Shown here one piece after another: positions 45,358-53,867 of a stretch of 64,000 nt of DNA. Position numbers and translations under genes: made by a program. Origin of the DNA: JBFMDN01 sp040753915 (GTDB taxonomy: Bacteria; Desulfobacterota; Desulfomonilia; Desulfomonilales; Desulfomonilaceae); NCBI GenBank assembly GCA_040753915.1, contig JBFMDN010000020.1, forward strand, positions 26,711 through 90,710, read 5' to 3'. A model generated the notes under the pieces. The model saw only the letters and a program-made list of their open reading frames with translations. It did no database searches and was not told the origin of the DNA. The first letter of the stretch is position 1, and every line of letters starts with the position of its first letter.

Positions 45358-48015
45358 GTGGCAGAGCACTACAAGTACAGGCGTGAAGATTTCGGTCCGA
45401 TGCAGGTCAAGCTCAACCACGTGGCGCTCTATATCAACTTCCTCGGCGGTCCCGTCGAAGTCACCAATCTTCTCGATATCACAGCGATCGGTCCTCTCAA
45501 ACGGGTTGAGCTCGATGCGAAGAATCTTGAGATCCGGGAAGTGGAGTGGGTTGAAAACCCATTGGACGAACATTCTTCACGGGCCGCTATTCCGTACGTG
45601 TACGAATCTGAGAGGAACAAGCTGCTCGTCGATCTGCCGAAGCCGGTGAGCGCTGACCAGCGATTCGGCATTCGCACAGTCACTCGCTGCACTCCCTCGG
45701 ACCACATCCTGGAAGGTATCTACAAGGATGTCACACCTCCCGGCGCCCCCCAGCAGTACATGTCCCAGTGCCAGCAATGGGGATTTCAGCGTATTGCGCC
45801 CATATTCGACGATTGTCGTGCGAAATGTACGTTCACCACCACCATTGAAGCTGACTCATCGTACGTCAGGATGATCAGCAACGGGAATATCTGCGCGGAG
45901 CTCAACCCGAACGGTGTACCGGTCCCCAAACCCGGCGTGCCAGGGAGACAGATAATTCGATACAGAAACGATATCCCCATGCCCCCGTACCTCTTTCTCG
46001 TCTGCGTGGGCACGTGGGACACCCTCACAGATTCGGTGACATACGACTCGGGAGAGACCGTCCAGCTCGAATACCTCGTTCCGCCAGGTCGGATCGACGG
46101 TGCACGCGTCCCCATGGAAATCCTCAAGCATGCTGTCTTGTGGACAGCCAGGGAGCAGGATTATCGATACACTGCGGACACGTATCGAACCATCTGCATG
46201 ACGAAGTCCAATTTCGGCGGCATGGAGAACATGGGAAACACCACCATTGTAACGGATGCCGCGCTGGTAGACGAACACACAATGGATCAGTTTCTCTTGT
46301 ACGCGCACGGCGTGATCGTGCACGAGTTCGAGCATAACCAATGCGGGTCTGAGACGACCATGGAGACGCCGTTCGACGTTTGGCTTAACGAGGCATACAC
46401 CGTTGACGTTGAGCGTCAGTTCATGGCAGACCTTTTTGATCCCACGTTTATCAGGCTGACACAAGTGGACAGCATCCGGAGCCCACTTCTGGGACCCCTC
46501 GCCATTGAGGACAGCGGCAGGGCGGGCAGGATAGTTCGCGAGGGATTCGACGATCCTGATGACCTCATAGATAGCGTGACCTATGTCAAGGCCGCTGAAG
46601 TTATTCGCATGCTCCGGTTGATTCTCGGAGCAGACACGTTCAAGGCTGCAAAAAACCTATATTTCAAGCGATATCGGTTCGGCAACGCGGATACGGACCA
46701 GTTCTTCGATTGCTTCGAGGAAGTGTCAGGAAAGAATCTTGATCAATTCAAAAGAGGATGGCTCTACACCCTGGGATATCCGAACGTGATTGCGTCAACC
46801 AGGTATGACGCAGCTAACAGCACGTACCAGATCGACTTTCGTCAACAGTGCAGTACTGCAGACGGTCCGTTTCACATACCCATTCATTTGGCTCTCGTGG
46901 ATAGGAGTGGCCGTACGATTCCGGGCACGGAACAGGTCTTTCAATTGACCGAGAGCTCCGCAACCGTCCAATTCGGGGGCCTCGGAGAAGAACCGGCATT
47001 CGCATCTATTAATCGCGATTATTCCTTCTATGGAACGTTCACCCGACATGACGCTAGCTTGGAAGAGCTGACCTTGCAAACGCGGCTGGACACCAACCCG
47101 TACAACCGGGTCGAGGCAATGCGCCAGCTCACCGATCGACAGAGAATCAGACTGTTGACCGACAGCGATGCCGAAGTATCGGAGGAATGGCTCGATTTGT
47201 ACGGCGACATCCTGGCGGACGGGAGTCTGCCTGCAGCTCTGAAGGCGTACTTCCTCAGGATCGACGAACAACCGCTCGATCGCGAGTATTTCACCTGGTA
47301 CAGGGAGCTCGTAGCTGCAAGAGAAAAACTGATTCTCGCCGTCAATAGGGCGCACCGTGATCGCCTGATCGAGCTATTCCGCGGCATAGACACGTACGGC
47401 CCCAGGCAATCGCCCAGGGATGGGATTGAGGATCGCATTCTCAAGAACGTACTGCTGGATTTGATCGCAACCGTAGACACCCCTGAGAGCCACGGCCTCA
47501 TTCTCGAGCATTATCGATCCGCTGTGACAGCCACAGATAGGGTTGCAGCGCTCGTGGCACTGAACCGAAGCTCAGCTCCCGAGCGCAGGAATATTCTGGA
47601 GCAGGTGTACCAGGCATGGCACGACCACGTGAGCGCGTACGCGAATTACCTCCGGGTGGTGTCCAGCGGGACCCGTGACGACGTTTTCGACATGATCCAG
47701 GAGGAGAAACTCCGCTCGACCTTTGATCTTAAGCATCCAACGTGGTCGCGCGCTCTCTTGTTGACCATGGCAGCTAACAACAAGATGGTGTGGAGCGACA
47801 GAGGGATCGAATGGGTTGGAGGCACGGTGATAGAGCTGGCGCGCATAAACGGATATGTTGCGTCCAGGTTGCTAAACGTGTTCCAGATGGCTCGAAAGCT
47901 TCGACCGGCAGTGAAGGATAAGGTTCAAGGCGCGTTGAGGAGGATCGTAGTGAACGTGCCCGAAAAGATTAGCCCGACCGTACATAGTCAGGCAAAAGAG
48001 TATCTCGGGGAGTAA
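45358..48015 (+). CDS. M1 family metallo-aminopeptidase (PepN-like)
   Basis: 885 residues from the GTG at 45358, which follows AAGGAGG; the frame is open back to 45115, but that part is antisense to the thioredoxin-like gene. The zinc site is VHEFEHNQ (HExxH) with the third ligand in WLNEAYTV, 18-19 residues later. The exopeptidase motif is GGMEN in place of the usual GAMEN. A C-terminal helical domain of ~300 residues follows, as in PepN (870 residues). It trims N-terminal residues from peptides, probably in the cytoplasm since no signal peptide is seen. Confidence 0.9.
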   Translation: MAEHYKYRREDFGPMQVKLNHVALYINFLGGPVEVTNLLDITAIGPLKRVELDAKNLEIREVEWVENPLDEHSSRAAIPYVYESERNKLLVDLPKPVSADQRFGIRTVTRCTPSDHILEGIYKDVTPPGAPQQYMSQCQQWGFQRIAPIFDDCRAKCTFTTTIEADSSYVRMISNGNICAELNPNGVPVPKPGVPGRQIIRYRNDIPMPPYLFLVCVGTWDTLTDSVTYDSGETVQLEYLVPPGRIDGARVPMEILKHAVLWTAREQDYRYTADTYRTICMTKSNFGGMENMGNTTIVTDAALVDEHTMDQFLLYAHGVIVHEFEHNQCGSETTMETPFDVWLNEAYTVDVERQFMADLFDPTFIRLTQVDSIRSPLLGPLAIEDSGRAGRIVREGFDDPDDLIDSVTYVKAAEVIRMLRLILGADTFKAAKNLYFKRYRFGNADTDQFFDCFEEVSGKNLDQFKRGWLYTLGYPNVIASTRYDAANSTYQIDFRQQCSTADGPFHIPIHLALVDRSGRTIPGTEQVFQLTESSATVQFGGLGEEPAFASINRDYSFYGTFTRHDASLEELTLQTRLDTNPYNRVEAMRQLTDRQRIRLLTDSDAEVSEEWLDLYGDILADGSLPAALKAYFLRIDEQPLDREYFTWYRELVAAREKLILAVNRAHRDRLIELFRGIDTYGPRQSPRDGIEDRILKNVLLDLIATVDTPESHGLILEHYRSAVTATDRVAALVALNRSSAPERRNILEQVYQAWHDHVSAYANYLRVVSSGTRDDVFDMIQEEKLRSTFDLKHPTWSRALLLTMAANNKMVWSDRGIEWVGGTVIELARINGYVASRLLNVFQMARKLRPAVKDKVQGALRRIVVNVPEKISPTVHSQAKEYLGE

Positions 48016-48020
48016 CGACC

Positions 48021-48467
48021 ATGTGTCCCTTTGTATGTGGCTCGCAAGCTGCCGCCGTGGCCGAGGATGCAGATCCGCAACAAAGCTCACGCGGAGTACC
48101 CACAGGCAAGCAACGGGTCACAACGTTTGTGCTGGCCACTCTCCTGTGCGTTGCCCTCATGGTGGGAGCTCCTGCTCTCTGCGACGCGCTGGACATGGGC
48201 ATGGCCCGGGATCGCTCTGCCGAAAAGGGAGCTGAATTCCACGAGCGCGCTGCAAAAGGAAGGCAATACAGAGCTTGCTATGAGACCGGCAAATGGGTCT
48301 GCTACGGGAAGTATGCCGAAGCGATAAAATGGTGTCGCGACAACTGGCAACAATGTCTTCCCTTTATTGACGGCATCGGTATTCACTCCGGGGCGTATGG
48401 CAAGCAGGTACTCGATGAATGCAAGAGGGAGCTGAGATCGCGGTGCTCCCGAGAAGCCGGGCTCTGA
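48021..48467 (+). CDS. Small cysteine-rich exported protein, unknown function
   Basis: 148 residues, starting 5 nt after the aminopeptidase stop. A hydrophobic segment at ~34-54 (TTFVLATLLCVALMVGAPAL) looks like a signal peptide or anchor with a long N-terminal tail. The mature part has six spaced cysteines (YRACYETG, WVCYGKY, IKWCRDNW, QQCLPF, DECKREL, RSRCSRE), suggesting disulfides. No family recognised. The two neighbouring thiol-redox genes could be relevant to its folding. Confidence 0.6.
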   Translation: MCPFVCGSQAAAVAEDADPQQSSRGVPTGKQRVTTFVLATLLCVALMVGAPALCDALDMGMARDRSAEKGAEFHERAAKGRQYRACYETGKWVCYGKYAEAIKWCRDNWQQCLPFIDGIGIHSGAYGKQVLDECKRELRSRCSREAGL

Positions 48468-48725
48468 TCCACGGAACCAAGGATGGCCTGATCCCGAGCG
48501 CATCGTGGCAGAGCAGTCTTATCTTACACTCCTGGTCCCGTGCATGACGGGTCATGAAAAAAAGATGGGAACACGTATAGAAGGGCGGTGTCTGACATAA
48601 GCATACCTACCTATTATGGGGAGGGCACAATTTAGTGTGGTCTCTCCATACCTCAACACCATGGTTCATCCCGGGTGCGCAGTTTACCGAAAGGCTCTAA
48701 ACATTATTTCTCTGAGGTTTCACGA

Positions 48726-49328
48726 ATGGATATGAAGGTTTTTTCCGATTTCGCTTGACCGTATTGCTACATCGGCAAGGGGCTTGTCGATACATTGAAG
48801 AGAGAGTTTGCTATAGATGTCACGTGGTACGGTTATGAGCTCCGGCCTGAAATGCCAGCGCAAGGCTTTGCCCTGACGAGACGGTTTCCGCCGGAGCAAT
48901 TGCAGAAGATTTACGAGAACCTCCGGCGAATGGGCGCACCGTTTGGCATTGTCTTCGGAAACGTTACGGTGACACCGAATACGCATTTGGCACTGTCCGC
49001 TGCTGAATACGCTCGGGATGCGGGCCGGTTCGACTCCTTCCATGAGAGGGTCTTTCGAGCCTATTTCACAGATTGCTCGGATATCGGGAGCCTTGATGTG
49101 GTCCTCGGACTGGCCGAGTCTGAAGGCCTTGATCCGGACGACCTCAAGAAAGCGCTTCAAACAGATCGCTATGCCGCTCGGCTTAAAGAAGCGCGAGATG
49201 AGGCAGAAGCTTATAAGGTCTCCGCAGTACCTACATTCATCATAGGCGGGATTCACAAGATCGTGGGTGCGCAATCGATCGATTCTTTCAGGAAGCTATT
49301 GATATCCGCGTCGGCATCGAAGGGGTAG
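48726..49328 (+). CDS. DsbA/FrnE-like selenoprotein with UPYC motif
   Basis: 200 residues from the ATG at 48726 (GAGG 8 nt upstream), reading an in-frame TGA at codon 11 (48756-48758) as selenocysteine. The result MDMKVFSDFA-U-PYCYIGKG matches the DsbA/FrnE start FSDFxCPYCYIG, with U at the first catalytic position. The rest is intact: AAEYARDAGRFDSFHERVF, and the cis-proline in VSAVPTFIIGG. It should act as a thiol-disulfide oxidoreductase in the cytoplasm; there is no signal peptide. A 9-bp hairpin follows the TGA at SECIS distance. Calling the gene from a later start removes the active site. Confidence 0.88.
48771..48791 (+). promoter_or_regulatory. Candidate bacterial SECIS hairpin for the DsbA-like gene
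   Basis: ATCGGCAAG (48771-48779) pairs with CTTGTCGAT (48783-48791) across GGG: nine pairs, one of them G-U. The loop begins 22 nt after the TGA and starts with G, as expected for SelB binding. Confidence 0.72.
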
Positions 49329-49359
49329 GAATGTGGGGAAGCCCCCGCGTGCCGCTGGA

Positions 49360-49510
49360 TTGCCAGATTCCGGCCATGTAGGGTAGCCTTTCAGGCTGCC
49401 AGATTCGGGAGATGTAGGGTAGTCCCGCGGCACGCGGGACTGCCATTGCTTAAGATGCAGGCTAAAAGCCTGCACTACACGCCTGCACTACGCGCCTGCA
49501 CCACATGGTC
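49360..49510. repeat. Dispersed hairpin repeats related to the 56.6-kb tandem array
   Basis: Two hairpins sit in the same flanks TGTAGGGTAG...CTGCCA: one with inner stem CCT-TTC-AGG, the next with TCCCGCG-GCA-CGCGGGA (49421-49441 in full). Then follows GCAGGC-TAAAA-GCCTGC and the phrase GCCTGCACTAC repeated with small changes. The same sequences build the array at 56551-56830. Confidence 0.8.
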
Positions 49511-49543
49511 GCCCTACAATCATCGGTCCCGGAAAATCTCTGT

Positions 49544-49571
49544 TTGACATATTTCGAGAAGGGCGTATAAT
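49544..49571 (+). promoter_or_regulatory. Consensus sigma-70 promoter upstream of the deacetylase
   Basis: TTGACA (49544-49549) and TATAAT (49566-49571) are both perfect, with a 16-bp spacer. Transcription should begin near 49578, giving a leader of about 100 nt before the GTG at 49678. Confidence 0.8.
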
Positions 49572-49677
49572 CAAATGGTTAGGATGCTTCCTCCCGCGGC
49601 TTCGGTGTTGCGGGCGATAACGAGCTGTTTTATTGATGCATCGGCTCATGGCGGGACAAGGTTTGGAGACGTCTACA

Positions 49678-50598
49678 GTGAGTGTATCGCGCCGTACATT
49701 CCTGTCCGGCGGAATCGGCCTTGCTTTGAGTAGAGGAATATTGCCTGCGTGGGATGATTTCCTGTCCTGCCTGAGGGATACCTCCGAATACATCCAGCCA
49801 CGACAGGGGGAGACCTTCAACGGCGAGATCCTCGACGAGCTGGAGAAGAATCTGGGCTGTGGCATACCCCTCCTTCACGACCGGGGGGTCTTTCTCACCT
49901 TTGACGACGGCCCTCTCCGCTGCACAGGTCAAATCCTCGATCTGCTAGCGGAATCGTGTCACAAGGTGACCTTCTTCGTGATCGGCCGGAATCTCGCGCA
50001 GCGGGGTCTGAGATCTTTCGCTGTGAGAGCGTTGCGGGAAGGGCACGATATTGGCAACCATTCGTACACCCACCCGGATTTTTCTTACATATCTGCACGC
50101 CGCGCAGAGCAGGAGATCAGGTTCGCGCATGCAGCCATCCGCGAGGTGATTGCGGAAGCGGGCGTTGACCCGGCACGTCAGGACCTGTTTTTCCGCTTTC
50201 CGTACGGAGCCCCCGGCAACAGACTCAACCGCCGGGCTATCAAAGCTGTCCTGGATGAGCTTGGGTACGGGACTGCATGGTGGGATATCGATTCTCACGA
50301 CTGGCGTATGGAGCTGCAGTGGTATCCCCGGTCGCCATCTTCGGTCATCACCTCGTTGGCCAAGGCACGTCCCCGAGACGTCGTGCTGCTCCACGATCGC
50401 GATAAGACTGCACAATACCTGCCGGCAATGCTGAAGACGATCAGACGCCTCGAGCTCGTTTCTATCCCCCTGTCAGATATCGAGTTCGGTTCCGCTGTTC
50501 CGGAACCTCCGGACGCGTCCTCGGGGGAGACCCAGGAGCAGGGCCTGGACGAAGGAGAGCTTGTAAGAGATCTGCTCGGTACCATTTCCCGCAAGTAG
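49678..50598 (+). CDS. Tat-exported polysaccharide deacetylase
   Basis: 306 residues from the GTG at 49678 (GGAG 9 nt upstream); the frame opens at 49633, but without a ribosome site. The N terminus SVSRRTFLSGGIGLALSRG is a twin-arginine signal. The NodB domain follows: FLTFDDGPLRCTG (DD motif), GHDIGNHSYTHPDFS (HxxxH metal site), RFPYGAPGN and the WDIDSHDWRM segment. It removes acetyl groups from a polymer such as peptidoglycan or an exopolysaccharide in the periplasm. Preceded by a consensus promoter. Confidence 0.88.
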   Translation: MSVSRRTFLSGGIGLALSRGILPAWDDFLSCLRDTSEYIQPRQGETFNGEILDELEKNLGCGIPLLHDRGVFLTFDDGPLRCTGQILDLLAESCHKVTFFVIGRNLAQRGLRSFAVRALREGHDIGNHSYTHPDFSYISARRAEQEIRFAHAAIREVIAEAGVDPARQDLFFRFPYGAPGNRLNRRAIKAVLDELGYGTAWWDIDSHDWRMELQWYPRSPSSVITSLAKARPRDVVLLHDRDKTAQYLPAMLKTIRRLELVSIPLSDIEFGSAVPEPPDASSGETQEQGLDEGELVRDLLGTISRK

Positions 50599-50724
50599 TG
50601 TACGAGAGCATTCGTCCCGGCCCACCGGAAGCCCGTCTGCCAGCAGTAATGTCCGGGGCGCCAGTGATCTCACCGTTTTTCGGTCCGACATGGGCCGCAA
50701 ATTGGATTCAAGGAGGAATGATCT

Positions 50725-51264
50725 GTGCTGGAACAGAAGAATACCGCCCTTCTCGTCGTGGATGTTCAGCAGAGACTCTGGGCTGCGATGCACCAGAAGG
50801 ACGAGCTAGAACGCAACGTGGTCCGCATGGTAAAGGGATCCCAGATTCTGGGGCTCCCGGTGCTGTGGACTGAGCAAAACCCGAAAGGTCTGGGCCCAAC
50901 CTTGCCACCGGTGGCGGAATTGCTCCACGATTCCGAACCCGTGATCAAGCTCAGCTTCAGTTGTTGCGGTGAGCCCCTTTTCTTGACCAAATTGCAGAGC
51001 CTGGACCGCAAGCAAATTCTCGTAACGGGTATAGAGGCCCACGTCTGCGTGTACCAAACTGTCGCAGACTTGCTGCAAATGGACTACGAGGTTCAGGTCA
51101 TTGCGGATGCAGTTGCATCGAGAACCCCCCAGAATAGGGACATAGGCCTGGAGAGGTGCAGGGAGCTGGGTGCCATTATCACAAGCACCGAAACCGTATT
51201 GTTCGAGCTCCTCAGGAAAGCCGAAGGCGACGCGTTCAAGCAGATGCTCAACGTCGTCAAGTGA
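50725..51264 (+). CDS. Isochorismatase-like cysteine hydrolase
   Basis: 179 residues from a GTG with AAGGAGG upstream. The catalytic aspartate is in LLVVDVQQRL and the nucleophile cysteine in VTGIEAHVCVYQT, the pattern of the isochorismatase/nicotinamidase superfamily; the conserved lysine is probably in VIKLSFSCC. YcaC-like hydrolases of this length are the nearest class. Substrate unknown. Monocistronic. Confidence 0.9.
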   Translation: MLEQKNTALLVVDVQQRLWAAMHQKDELERNVVRMVKGSQILGLPVLWTEQNPKGLGPTLPPVAELLHDSEPVIKLSFSCCGEPLFLTKLQSLDRKQILVTGIEAHVCVYQTVADLLQMDYEVQVIADAVASRTPQNRDIGLERCRELGAIITSTETVLFELLRKAEGDAFKQMLNVVK

Positions 51265-51747
51265 ACAAGAGTAGACTGCTTCCGGGATGCGTTCGATTTA
51301 AACCGGTTGCCAACAATAATTTCCGTTTCTCCTCCTCAACACAGACGGGCGAGACGAAACTGTCTCAAAACTCGGGACGCACCAAACATCGTAGCACGAT
51401 TTTGTGGCGATGCGTGGAAAGGCACCCTCACCCGAATCCTCTCCCAGAGGGAGAGGGAGCCGGAAGAGTCCCCTCTCCCCCGCTTCGGGGGAGAGGGTCA
51501 GGGTGAGGGGGGTGCCACGATCATCACGGACTGTCGGCTTTTGATAAACTTTCAGACGCCCGTCCCAACGGTCTGCGAACTTCCCATAAATGCTCGCGGC
51601 GTATGGGAGGCCGAAAGAACTTTTGGCATCGGGTATAGGATTAGGCGTTCACACTCCGCGGAAATAGAGGACCCCGGCAGGTCCTCACTACAAGTTCTCC
51701 GCTCGGGCTGCCGCAAGGAAACCGAGTATTGGCTTTGGCAATGGGCT
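51265..51747. other. Non-coding region holding MITE-like copy B
   Basis: MITE-like copy B occupies 51356-51553. The remainder (51554-51747) includes its outer inverted-repeat extension to about 51585 and has no gene that I can support. Confidence 0.5.
51356..51553. repeat. MITE-like element, copy B (198 bp)
   Basis: Left end GAAACTGTCTCAAAA and right end TTTTGATAAACTTTC are imperfect inverted repeats. It shares CATCGTAGCACGATT and the CCCTCTCCCCC/CGGGGGAGAGGG hairpin with copies A and C. Past the right end, AGACGCCCGTCCCAACGGTCTGCG is the inverse complement of the region left of copy A, so the full terminal repeat is probably near 45 bp. Confidence 0.85.
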
Positions 51748-52146
51748 TCATGCGGCTTGGACGCTTGAGGAGGGAGCCTCGTGAGCATCGGCACCCGCAA
51801 GAGTCGGCGCCACGGCTTCTTCAGGCATGCCCGCGTCTATCCATTGAGCAATCTCAGCTATTTCTTCTGAGGGAATATAGGGCCCCCGGGAAGGCATTCT
51901 CCGGTATCCTCCTATGTTTCTCCTGAGGATCTTGATGAGGTTGGTTTCCTCAGCCCTGCCGTTCCCCACCTTGTCGGGCTCTATCAACTGCAGCCCGTAT
52001 ACAACACTTTCAGCCAACTCCTCTTTTGTCTCCCAGCCGATATGTCCTTCATGCACTGCTTTCATCTTCGGCTCGCGACCGTGTTCGGCCTTCCATCGTT
52101 CCAGGGAGGTGTCAAGGATCTGGCGGATTCTCAGCCAGGTTGCCAT
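51748..52146 (-). CDS. Small protein resembling a cytochrome-c C-terminal region without a haem motif
   Basis: 132 residues with AGGAGG 7 nt before the ATG. The segment NIGGYRRMPSRGPYIPSEEI followed by AEIAQWIDAGMPEE is like the end of c-type cytochrome domains (RMPxGGPPLSxxEIxxIxxWIDxG), but no CxxCH is present and there is no signal peptide. It could be a haem-less relative. Real gene by its ribosome site and composition; function unknown. Confidence 0.6.
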   Translation of the reverse strand: MATWLRIRQILDTSLERWKAEHGREPKMKAVHEGHIGWETKEELAESVVYGLQLIEPDKVGNGRAEETNLIKILRRNIGGYRRMPSRGPYIPSEEIAEIAQWIDAGMPEEAVAPTLAGADAHEAPSSSVQAA

Positions 52147-52265
52147 CGTGATTCCTCCTAGCGTCTCGTCTTGTCACGTGCACCTTCTTACTCAATTGGA
52201 TGGCAACCAGGCCGATTTGATTCATGGATTCGGGAAAGCACCGCCTTTTCAGTCGAGAGCCCTTG

Positions 52266-53867
52266 TCAGTGCTCTTCTTCCGACGAGGAGGCAGACTCGT
52301 CTTCCATGAGTGCGCTGATGAGCGCGGGGAGCTCGCCAATCACGTCAGTGGCCGGAACCGGTCTGCCGCCGGTCCTCTCAACAATGGCGTCCGCCGCCAG
52401 TCCGTGGAGGTATACACCCAGGGGCAACGCCTGTTCCGGAGGAATACCTTGAACGAGAAGTCCCCCCAGGATGCCGCTCAAGACGTCTCCTTGCCCGCCT
52501 GAGGCCATCCAGGGATTGCCGGTGCTGTTGATCCAGATGGTGGAATCAGGACTCGCGATGATGGTCCTGGACCCTTTAAGCACCACCCAAACGCCATACT
52601 CCCGCGCGAAGTCGCGTGCCAATCCCACCCTGTCCTTCTGAACCTCCCGCGAGGCTCGGGACGTAAGTCGTCCCATCTCGCCCGGATGGGGAGTAATGAC
52701 GACTCGCGCGGTGGATGACTTGAGCGCGTCCAAGCGACCCTCCAGGACATTGAGGCCGTCCGCGTCGATCACCGCCCACCCGGCGTAAGAGCGGAGAACA
52801 CCGAGCACGATCTCGGCTACACCGTCTTGTGTTGAAATGCCCGGTCCCAGGACGATACAGCCCTTTCCTTCGGCCAAAGACATTATCCTGTCGATGGCGG
52901 TTTCTCCAAGGTAACCGGGGATGCCTTCGGGGAGGGGCTCGGTCATCTCTTCCGTGAGCTTCACCTCCAAGATGGGATTGAGAGAAGCCGGCACGCACGC
53001 GGTCACGAGGCCGGCGCCAATCCTGGTGGCAGCTCTCGCTGCCATGGCCGGTGCCCCGGTCTTCCCTGGGGAGCCACCCACGACAAGCAGGTGTCCGAAG
53101 ACCCCCTTGTGAGCCTCAGCATTCTCCCGCAGGGATATGTATTCTGACAGATCGGGGTCATGGATGAGGGTCGCTTTCGGGGGCGTTCGCTCCACCACCT
53201 GTTGTGGAATGGAAATGTCCACAATCTGGACCTGCCCGCAATAATCGATGCCGGGATGCAGGGCCATTCCCAGCTTCGCAAAGCCATAGGTGACGGTCAG
53301 GTCTGCCTCCACACATACCCCGAGGATTCTTCCGGTGTCCGCGTCGAGCCCGGACGGGAGATCCACAGCCAGGCGGACACCAGGACACCGATTTATCTCG
53401 AGAATAGCGTCCCGAAACGGAGCTCGGACTTCCGATCGAATACCTGTCCCGAGGATAGCATCCACGATGACTTCGGAATCCAGCCAAACGCTCGAAGCTT
53501 CCTCTAAAGACTCCGCGTCATCCACCACAAATATGTCGCCGGTCATCTTTTCGAGGGTCTGGAGATTGGCGAGCGCATCCCCTTTGATCTTTTCCCTCGG
53601 GCAGAGCAGAAACGTGTGAACCAGTGCACCATGATTGATGAGGTACCGTGCTATGACGTACCCGTCACCACCATTGTTACCCGGTCCTGCGACCACGGAG
53701 ACTTTCAGGCCTTGAACGTCCCCTCCGAGGTACTCTCGCAAGATGTTGAACGTGGTCCGGCCGGCGTTTTCCATAAGAACAACTCCGGCAATCCCGTATT
53801 CCTTGATGGCCGCGGTGTCAAAGGCCCTCATTTCGTCGGCGGTGACGAGATACATGGGATTCGTCAT
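52266..53867 (-). CDS. nnr: Bifunctional NAD(P)H-hydrate epimerase/dehydratase
   Basis: 533 residues. The N-terminal YjeF epimerase half has MENAGRTTF, VVAGPGNNGGDGYV and AVDLPSGLDADTG. The C-terminal ribokinase-like dehydratase half has GHLLVVGGSPGKTGAP, GPGIST, ITPHPGEMGRL and NPWMASGGQGDVLSG. Together they repair damaged NADH/NADPH hydrates. It overlaps the upstream protease gene by 4 nt (ATGA). Confidence 0.95.
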   Translation of the reverse strand: MTNPMYLVTADEMRAFDTAAIKEYGIAGVVLMENAGRTTFNILREYLGGDVQGLKVSVVAGPGNNGGDGYVIARYLINHGALVHTFLLCPREKIKGDALANLQTLEKMTGDIFVVDDAESLEEASSVWLDSEVIVDAILGTGIRSEVRAPFRDAILEINRCPGVRLAVDLPSGLDADTGRILGVCVEADLTVTYGFAKLGMALHPGIDYCGQVQIVDISIPQQVVERTPPKATLIHDPDLSEYISLRENAEAHKGVFGHLLVVGGSPGKTGAPAMAARAATRIGAGLVTACVPASLNPILEVKLTEEMTEPLPEGIPGYLGETAIDRIMSLAEGKGCIVLGPGISTQDGVAEIVLGVLRSYAGWAVIDADGLNVLEGRLDALKSSTARVVITPHPGEMGRLTSRASREVQKDRVGLARDFAREYGVWVVLKGSRTIIASPDSTIWINSTGNPWMASGGQGDVLSGILGGLLVQGIPPEQALPLGVYLHGLAADAIVERTGGRPVPATDVIGELPALISALMEDESASSSEEEH

